Shown here piece after piece: positions 1 to 4,274 of a stretch of 5,491 nt of DNA. Source of the DNA: Verrucomicrobiota bacterium (GTDB lineage Bacteria; Verrucomicrobiota; Verrucomicrobiia; Chthoniobacterales; UBA10450); assembly GCA_003221375.1 (NCBI GenBank), contig QHRI01000196.1, forward strand, positions 1 through 5,491, given 5' to 3'. The notes under the pieces are model-generated. The model was not told the origin of the DNA. It did not search any database and saw nothing but the letters and a program-made list of their open reading frames with translations. The stretch's first letter is position 1. Every line of letters starts with the position of its first letter. Made by a program: the position numbers and the translations under genes.

Positions 1-555
1 GTTGTGCGCGATGATCGCCTCGGTCCCATTGCCATGATGCGCATCAAAATCCCAAATCGCAACGCGCTCAACGCGCGGCTTTGTTGTAGCTGGGGACCTC
101 GCCCCCGGCTGACCGGCGTCCTCCTGACTCGTCGGGACCACAGCCAGCGCATCGAGTGCGGCTATGGCAACGTTATTAAAATAACAAAATCCCATCGCCC
201 GATCTCGGGTCGCATGATGCCCGGGTGGCCGCATAAGGGTGAATGCGCGCTCACTACGCAGCGCTGCACGCGTAGCTTCGATCGCCGCGCCGGCAGAACG
301 CAGCGCGTGTTCGTAGATCTTTGGGTAAACGGGAGTGTCCGCATCGAAGTCACGCGTGGAGCTTTTGATCTTTTCCAGGTGATCGCGCGAATGCGCCCGC
401 AACACGGCCGCTTCACTAGCGGACTCGGGAATGCGCCATTCCCAGTCAGGATGTCGCTCTTTTAGTAATGGAACACTGCGGGCGACTCTGGCTGGCCGCT
501 CAGGATGGCTAGGCGCGGAATATTCCAAACAGGACGGGTCGTAAAAAATAATCAT
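1..555 (-). CDS. Histone deacetylase superfamily protein (N-terminal half; runs off left edge)
   Basis: This partial gene encodes 185 visible residues starting at an ATG at 555. The family comprises zinc-dependent deacetylases acting on acetyl-lysine, acetylpolyamines or related amides; bacterial members are often called HDAC-like amidohydrolases or AcuC-like and usually run about 300-380 residues. Visible family blocks, in order, are SHPERPARV (16-24), RPPGHHA (109-115, with the catalytic pair H113/H114), MGFCYFNNVAIAA (121-133) and VAIWDFDAHHGNGTEA (165-180). In the last block D171 and H173 match two of the three metal ligands. The third Asp ligand and the transition-state Tyr lie beyond the edge. 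The start is favoured because MIIFYDPSC fits the usual family N-terminus, although no good Shine-Dalgarno precedes it. A Pro/Ala/Thr-rich stretch at about 138-160 lengthens the loop before the DFDAHH strand. The gene is divergent from the glycosyltransferase at 726. The family assignment is secure; the substrate is unknown. Confidence 0.93.
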   Translation of the reverse strand, partial: MIIFYDPSCLEYSAPSHPERPARVARSVPLLKERHPDWEWRIPESASEAAVLRAHSRDHLEKIKSSTRDFDADTPVYPKIYEHALRSAGAAIEATRAALRSERAFTLMRPPGHHATRDRAMGFCYFNNVAIAALDALAVVPTSQEDAGQPGARSPATTKPRVERVAIWDFDAHHGNGTEAIIAHN

Positions 556-612
556 GGTGTTTGCAAGGTGGCAGTTCAGCGGATATTCGGTTGCGACGAC
601 CTATAACTGGTC

Positions 613-702
613 TGTCATGTTGAGCGAAGCGAAACATCTCTGTGTATTGCTAGCAAAATGCTCGAAAGCAATCCGAGATTCTTCGCTTCGCTCAGAATGA
701 CA
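613..702. repeat. REP-like imperfect inverted repeat in divergent spacer
   Basis: Two 28-base arms, at 613-640 and 675-702, are reverse complements at 24 of 28 positions and enclose a 34-base loop. Each arm carries the core TGAGCGAAGCGAA preceded by TGTCAT. The right arm read on the minus strand would translate to ILSEAKNL, a peptide I recall as a common spurious product of dispersed palindromic repeats in environmental bacterial genomes. The element fills much of the 170-base spacer (556-725) between two divergent genes and ends 24 bases before the glycosyltransferase start. No gene is supported in the spacer, and no clear promoter pair is visible on either strand. The inverted repeat is directly seen. 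Its membership in a dispersed, possibly REP-like family is established knowledge plus inference, because only one copy lies in this window. Confidence 0.8.
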
Positions 703-725
703 TTTATGAGACGCCTTGTACGACG

Positions 726-1463
726 ATGCTGAACGGCCAGAAAATTGTGGTGGTAATGCCCGCTTACAACGCCGCCCGCACTTTGCAACGCACCTACGAT
801 GAAGTGATGGCGCAGGGGATTGTCGATCTTGTCATCGTCGTCGACGACGCAAGCCACGACCATACCGTCGCGATCGCGCGGACACTTGAACAAGTCCAGG
901 TCGAGGTTCACCCCGAAAATCGCGGCTACGGCGCAAATCAAAAAACCTGTTATCGCCTCGCACTAGCTGCAGGCGCGGACATTATCATCATGATTCATCC
1001 CGACTATCAGTACACGCCGCAATTAATCCCCGCGATGGCGGCGCTCGTAGGAAGCGGACTTTACCCATGTGTACTTGGTTCGCGTATTCTGGGCGGCGGA
1101 GCGCTGCGTGGTGGTATGCCCTTGTGGAAATACGTCTCAAACCGTTTTTTGACGCTTGCAGAAAACGTTCTCATCGGCGCAAAGCTCTCGGAATATCACA
1201 CTGGTTATCGCGCCTATTCGCGCGATTTGTTGGAGCGCCTGCCGTTGCAACGAAATTCTGACGATTTTGTTTTCGATAACCAGGTTCTTGCGCAAATCAT
1301 CGCGCTCGGCTGCGCGATCGGCGAAGTGACCTGTCCCGCGCGCTACATGCCCGAAGCATCATCGATCAATTTTCGCAGAAGTTTGCGCTATGGTCTCGGT
1401 TGCCTGGCAACCGCATTGCGTTTCCGTTTGGCACGCTGGAAACTCGTAGAACCGACTGTTTAA
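726..1463 (+). CDS. Family 2 glycosyltransferase (GT-A fold)
   Basis: This 245-residue protein is a complete single-domain GT2 enzyme of the DPM1/polyprenyl-phosphate or cell-surface glycan type. It would transfer a sugar from a nucleotide-sugar donor at the cytoplasmic membrane face. Motifs in order are VVVMPAYNAARTL (8-20), the nucleotide-binding strand VIVVDDASHDHT (36-47, D40/D41), NRGYGANQKT (65-74), and IHPDYQYTP (90-98), where family members often carry a DxD-like or D-x-Q motif. GSRILGGG (118-125) and SEYHTGYRAYS (155-165) follow, then DDFVFDNQ (179-186), with an acidic acceptor-side position. No C-terminal transmembrane pair or GtrA domain is present; the C-terminus is short and basic. 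The ATG at 726 has no strong Shine-Dalgarno and no in-frame alternative just upstream. The donor is unknown. The nearby manC makes GDP-mannose a candidate, but the genes are on opposite strands and not co-transcribed. Confidence 0.9.
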   Translation: MLNGQKIVVVMPAYNAARTLQRTYDEVMAQGIVDLVIVVDDASHDHTVAIARTLEQVQVEVHPENRGYGANQKTCYRLALAAGADIIIMIHPDYQYTPQLIPAMAALVGSGLYPCVLGSRILGGGALRGGMPLWKYVSNRFLTLAENVLIGAKLSEYHTGYRAYSRDLLERLPLQRNSDDFVFDNQVLAQIIALGCAIGEVTCPARYMPEASSINFRRSLRYGLGCLATALRFRLARWKLVEPTV

Positions 1464-1493
1464 TTCTGCGCAAAACAATTGTTTGTTTTCGGG

Positions 1494-2276
1494 TCAATAG
1501 CGCACGCGAACCAGAAATAGACCTTCGGCGGGAGCTGCAAAACGCGTTGGGCCCATCTGACCGGAGTCCAACCGCGCCGCGACATCCTCGATGCGCATTT
1601 TGCCGAGCGCGCATTTGACTAGGGAGCCCACGATTAATCGCACCATTTTGTAGAGAAAGCCGTCGCCGTGGAACTCAATTGTCAGACACGGACCTTCTTT
1701 CCGGATACGGACCGAATAAATTGTGCGGACGGTACTCTTTTCCTGCTCGCCACGGGACGAGTGCATGTCGTCGCGGCGACCGGACTTTCCGCGGTTGGCA
1801 GCGAATCCCATGAAATCATGAGTGCCGACAAACTGTTTGGCCGCCCGCTTCAGAATGTTAAGGTCGATCGGACGTGCGATATGCCAAGCTCGACGGTAGT
1901 CGAATGGAGGCAAAACGGTAGCCAACCAGATTCTATAACGATAAATTTTTCCCTTTGCCGAAAACCGTGCGTGAAAATCATTCGACACGTATTGGCAGCG
2001 AAGAACACGAATAGTTGGAGGCAACAATGCGTCGAGGGCTTCGGTCCAACGTGCGGCTGACAAGCGGTCGTTGGGAAGATCGGCGTGCGCGCATTGCGCA
2101 AGCGCATGGACGCCCGCGTCCGTTCGTCCCGCGCCGTGAACGCGCACCTTTTTCCCGAGCACACGCTCAAACGCGCGCTCCACATGATCCTGGATTGTAT
2201 TGCGGTGAGACTGGCTCTGCCAACCGGCGAACAGCACGCCGTCGTACGCGATGATCAGCTTTAGCCGTCGGGACAT
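1494..2276 (-). CDS. truA: tRNA pseudouridine synthase A (TruA)
   Basis: This 260-residue protein is the family's usual length. TruA isomerises uridines 38-40 in the tRNA anticodon stem-loop to pseudouridine, in the cytoplasm. Visible motifs are LIIAYDGVLFAGWQSQ (7-22), GAGRTDAGVHALAQ (48-61) with catalytic D53, the FHARFSAKGKIYRYRI segment (101-116) whose Y112 matches the conserved active-site Tyr, GTHDFMGFA (151-159), STVRTI (181-186) and GDGFLYKMVR (204-213). A basic, hydrophilic stretch at about 160-180 lengthens the loop between the HDF and VRT motifs by roughly 14 residues relative to E. coli TruA. The ATG start fits the family N-terminus, although no clear Shine-Dalgarno precedes it. 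It lies 42 bases after ruvX on the same strand and is probably the last gene of a manC-ruvX-truA operon. It ends 30 bases from the convergent glycosyltransferase. Confidence 0.97.
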   Translation of the reverse strand: MSRRLKLIIAYDGVLFAGWQSQSHRNTIQDHVERAFERVLGKKVRVHGAGRTDAGVHALAQCAHADLPNDRLSAARWTEALDALLPPTIRVLRCQYVSNDFHARFSAKGKIYRYRIWLATVLPPFDYRRAWHIARPIDLNILKRAAKQFVGTHDFMGFAANRGKSGRRDDMHSSRGEQEKSTVRTIYSVRIRKEGPCLTIEFHGDGFLYKMVRLIVGSLVKCALGKMRIEDVAARLDSGQMGPTRFAAPAEGLFLVRVRY

Positions 2277-2286
2277 GGCAATGGTC

Positions 2287-2329
2287 GTGATCAGTGATTG
2301 GTGGCAGAATTATACCGATCACGGATCAC
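2287..2329. repeat. Inverted repeat between ruvX and truA
   Basis: The arms GTGATCAGTGAT (2287-2298) and ATCACGGATCAC (2318-2329) are reverse complements at 11 of 12 positions, with a 19-base spacer. The right arm overlaps the ruvX stop codon. Each arm also contains an internal GTGATC/GTGAT direct duplication. The structure could be an intercistronic RNA stem-loop or a dyad operator, because a TATAAT box lies within the spacer on the minus strand. It lacks a following T-run, so it is not a typical intrinsic terminator. The repeat is directly seen; its function is not established. Confidence 0.55.
2309..2314 (-). promoter_or_regulatory. Possible -10 box for a truA internal promoter
   Basis: The minus strand reads TATAAT here, about 33 bases before the truA ATG and inside the loop of the inverted repeat at 2287-2329. 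No convincing TTGACA-like -35 is found 16-18 bases upstream, so the call rests on the perfect -10 hexamer and its position. It could be chance. If real, truA could be transcribed separately from manC-ruvX, and the flanking dyad could act as an operator. Confidence 0.25.
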
Positions 2330-2768
2330 TCTGCGGTCGAACGTTCGCCGCCCGTCGATCCAAGTAGCTCTGCAAAATCATCTGAGCTGCTACTTGGTCG
2401 ATATAGCCTCGGGTTTCCCGCGTGTTCTTGCCTGCCTCATGCAATGCGCGCTGGGCTGCGACGGTTGTCAGTCGTTCGTCCCACGTAACGACCGGGCATG
2501 GCAAAATGGCCCGCAATTTTTCTACAAACTGACGGACTTCAGTCGCGGCTGGCCCGATTTGGCCATTCATCCGGCGGGGAACACCGGCTACGACATGATC
2601 GATGTTTCTTTCACGGACGATCTCCGCCACACGCGACGGTGCCTGTTCACCTGCTGGAATGGTTTCAAGCGGATGCGCCAGAAACTGCAATTCATCCGAT
2701 ATTGCTGCTCCGATGCGCGCCCGTCCAAAGTCGAGAGCCAAAATCGGCTGCATCGCGCGTTTACTCAT
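2319..2768 (-). CDS. ruvX: RuvX/YqgF family pre-16S rRNA nuclease / putative Holliday junction resolvase
   Basis: This 149-residue protein matches the compact RNase H-fold YqgF family, about 140 residues. Members are annotated as Holliday junction resolvases by fold, but E. coli YqgF acts in 5' maturation of pre-16S rRNA. Visible motifs are ILALDFGRARIG (9-20, D13 as first acidic ligand), HVVAGVPRRMNGQIGPAA (58-75), VTWDERLTT (94-102, E98) and YIDQVAAQMILQSYLD (122-137, D124). All three expected acidic residues are present. The ATG at 2768 overlaps the manC TGA as ATGA, and a good AGAGGT Shine-Dalgarno lies just upstream in the manC 3' end, which supports this start over an internal Met at codon 6. 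Translation is probably coupled to manC. The C-terminus is short, charged and Pro-containing. Both ruvX and truA serve RNA maturation. Confidence 0.96.
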   Translation of the reverse strand: MSKRAMQPILALDFGRARIGAAISDELQFLAHPLETIPAGEQAPSRVAEIVRERNIDHVVAGVPRRMNGQIGPAATEVRQFVEKLRAILPCPVVTWDERLTTVAAQRALHEAGKNTRETRGYIDQVAAQMILQSYLDRRAANVRPQSDP

Positions 2769-3832
2769 TGCACCTCTGGCGGCAGCTTGCCGATCAGGTT
2801 CTTGATCTTTTCGGCTTCATGCCGGTGACATACCAAAAGCGCGTCTTTTGTCCGCACCACAATAAGATCATGGACTCCAAGCAGTGCGATGGTTGTCCCT
2901 CCCTCCTCGAAAATGATGTTGTGGCTGGAATCGAGCGCGGTGATAGCGCAGTTCGCGGCGTTTCCCTGATTGTCTTTCTCAAAATAGTTCGCCACCGCTC
3001 TCCAGCTTCCGATGTCGTCCCAGTCGAAACTGGCTTCCACCACAAGGACGCGGTCCGCCTTTTCCATGATCGCGTAATCAAAGGAGATCCGTGGCAATTT
3101 GCTGAAGCGTTCACGCAACGCTTTCTCAAAATTTTTCGGAGCTCGTAGTTGTGAAATGAAATCCGCCAACTCTGGAGCCTGACGGTTGAATTCGCGGAGC
3201 ACCGTGGGCACCGACCAGACGAACATACCTGCGTTCCAGCGGAAATTTCCTTTTCGCAAAAATGATTCGGCGAGATCGAGGTTGGGTTTCTCGCGAAAGC
3301 GCAGGACCCGATGGACTGCATCGGACCGCTTTCGCAAACGGACGGGCGTGCCCTGCTCGATGTAACCATATCCGGGACATGCCCAGGTTGGTTTGATCCC
3401 GATGGTGACCAGCTCACCCGTCTCTTCGGCCGCGTCGGCAGCCAACGCCAGAGTCTCCTGAAACGCCACCTGGTTGGAGATCACGTGATCGGCGGGAAGA
3501 ACGAGCATCGTGGCTGCGTGATCGCGAGCCACGACCCAACCCGTGCCGAGCGCGACCGCGGCAGCGGTGTCGCGTTTCGCCGGTTCAGCTACGATGTTTT
3601 CTTTTGGAAAATTCCCAAGCAATTTGCGAACGGCGCTTTCCTGTTCGGCATTGGTCAGGACCAAAATGCGTTCATTCGGAACAAGGCCTTCAAGACGCGC
3701 CAACGTCTGTTCGAGCAGAGTCTTATCGGAAACGAGGCTCAGCAGTTGTTTGGGACGAGCACGCCTGCTCAACGGCCAAAAGCGTTCGCCGCTGCCGCCG
3801 GCGAGAATAAGGGCATAAATCGAGTCGAGCAT
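2765..3832 (-). CDS. manC: Mannose-1-phosphate guanylyltransferase (GDP-mannose pyrophosphorylase)
   Basis: This 355-residue enzyme would convert mannose-1-phosphate and GTP to GDP-mannose and pyrophosphate, the donor for mannosylated and fucosylated surface glycans. It is the short, single-function form without a fused phosphomannose isomerase domain. Visible motifs are the pyrophosphorylase signature LILAGGSGERFWPLSR (8-23) with RPKQLL (26-31), EPAKRDTAAA (83-92), LPADHVI (112-118), PGYGYIE (153-159), FREKP (179-183), WNAGMFVW (199-206), FDYAIMEKA (251-259) and FDWDDIGSW (269-277). These match the nucleotide- and sugar-binding blocks of the family, and none is missing. The ATG at 3832 has only a GGAA set very close upstream, but it places the N-terminal strand as expected. 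It is the first gene of the leftward manC-ruvX-truA cluster and is divergent from a small membrane protein 64 bases away. Confidence 0.95.
   Translation of the reverse strand: MLDSIYALILAGGSGERFWPLSRRARPKQLLSLVSDKTLLEQTLARLEGLVPNERILVLTNAEQESAVRKLLGNFPKENIVAEPAKRDTAAAVALGTGWVVARDHAATMLVLPADHVISNQVAFQETLALAADAAEETGELVTIGIKPTWACPGYGYIEQGTPVRLRKRSDAVHRVLRFREKPNLDLAESFLRKGNFRWNAGMFVWSVPTVLREFNRQAPELADFISQLRAPKNFEKALRERFSKLPRISFDYAIMEKADRVLVVEASFDWDDIGSWRAVANYFEKDNQGNAANCAITALDSSHNIIFEEGGTTIALLGVHDLIVVRTKDALLVCHRHEAEKIKNLIGKLPPEVQ
2772..2777 (-). promoter_or_regulatory. Ribosome binding site of ruvX inside the manC 3' end
   Basis: The minus strand reads AGAGGT three bases before the ATG at 2768, within the last codons of manC. 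It is one of the few clear Shine-Dalgarno sequences in the window. It fixes the ruvX start at the ATGA overlap with the manC stop, suggesting translational coupling. Confidence 0.6.
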
Positions 3833-3843
3833 TTCCAGTTATG

Positions 3844-3857
3844 TCGACCGAAGTCGA
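3844..3857 (-). promoter_or_regulatory. UUCG-tetraloop hairpin in the manC leader
   Basis: The minus strand reads TCGAC-TTCG-GTCGA, a perfect 5-bp stem closed by C-G around a UUCG tetraloop, an unusually stable RNA loop type. It lies 11 bases before the manC start codon. If transcription starts upstream, it could limit ribosome access or stabilise the mRNA end. The stem is short and may be chance; no promoter or riboswitch is recognised in the 64-base spacer. Confidence 0.3.
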
Positions 3858-3896
3858 GGCATCCCTTTTTCCCAAACGCGACGTATATGGTAGGCG

Positions 3897-4199
3897 ATGT
3901 CTTTCCCGATATCCATTTCAAAAACTTCCGAGCAACTTCCCGTTGACCCGTTGCTCGTCGTTACGCGGACTGCCATTGGGCTTGGCCTTGGTATATTGAT
4001 GGCCGACAAGATCAAGCCCTCGATTCGTCAGGCAGCGGCAATCGCGCTCGTTGCGATTGGTGCGTTGGCAGCGGCGCCGTGGCTTGTGAAAATCACGCTG
4101 GGCCAGATTAATCGACCGGAATCGGAGTGGGGGAGTCGCGCCCGGTTGCGTTCGATTCGTGGCGATTCCGGTTATACCACCGATACGGATATCTATTAG
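3897..4199 (+). CDS. Small membrane protein of unknown function
   Basis: I do not recognise this 100-residue protein. It has a short Ser/Thr-containing N-terminus, then two likely membrane helices: about residues 19-36 (glycine-rich, with TAIGLGLGILMA) and about 44-66 (Ala-rich, AIALVAIGALAAAPWLV). A polar tail of some 30 residues follows. The loop between the helices is short and basic (DKIKPSIRQ). The tail is first basic (SRARLRSIR), then acidic and tyrosine-containing (DSGYTTDTDIY). No signal peptidase site is obvious. A partial Shine-Dalgarno (GGTAGG) lies two bases before the ATG. Support for a real gene comes from coherent hydrophobic segments, from filling the space between manC and the convergent fibre gene, and from a hairpin 14 bases after its stop. 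It could be an inner-membrane helper, but no function is claimed. Confidence 0.65.
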   Translation: MSFPISISKTSEQLPVDPLLVVTRTAIGLGLGILMADKIKPSIRQAAAIALVAIGALAAAPWLVKITLGQINRPESEWGSRARLRSIRGDSGYTTDTDIY

Positions 4200-4213
4200 C
4201 CGACGCGTTGCAG

Positions 4214-4234
4214 AGGCGTTTGTGTCAAACGCCT
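4214..4234. terminator. Hairpin between convergent genes, possible bidirectional terminator
   Basis: AGGCGTTTG-TGT-CAAACGCCT is a perfect 9-bp stem with a three-base loop, placed 14 bases after the small membrane protein's stop and 40 bases past the fibre gene's stop on the other strand. Its position suits a shared terminator. Neither side carries a U-run, so it may need Rho or act as an mRNA 3' stabiliser. Apart from this hairpin, nothing is seen in 4200-4274. Confidence 0.5.
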
Positions 4235-4274
4235 GCCCAGTTCGTTATCGTGCTTGGCACACGCACCACTAACG

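Noticed and set aside
4..465. Rightward open frame of 153 codons at the left edge
   Set aside because: It is antisense to the HDAC-family gene, whose motifs are unambiguous, and has no recognisable domain.
615..941. Leftward open frame of 108 codons containing ILSEAKNL
   Set aside because: It runs across the inverted repeat and antisense to the glycosyltransferase. The SEAKNL peptide is a translation of the repeat, not a protein domain.
1473..1484. AAACAATTGTTT palindrome between the glycosyltransferase and truA as a terminator
   Set aside because: Folding leaves only a 4-bp A/T-rich stem around an AATT loop, too weak to call a terminator, although a T-rich stretch follows.
2498..3148. Rightward open frame of 216 codons across ruvX and manC
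   Set aside because: It is antisense to two genes with complete family motifs and has no coherent hydrophobic or catalytic pattern.
3884..3889. TATATG as a -10 box for the small membrane protein gene
   Set aside because: It lies too close to the start codon (8 bases) for a normal leader and has no matching -35; only a leaderless-like transcript would fit.
3311..3946. Rightward open frame of 211 codons overlapping manC
   Set aside because: It is antisense to the conserved manC N-terminal half and runs into the small membrane protein in another frame, with no domain of its own.
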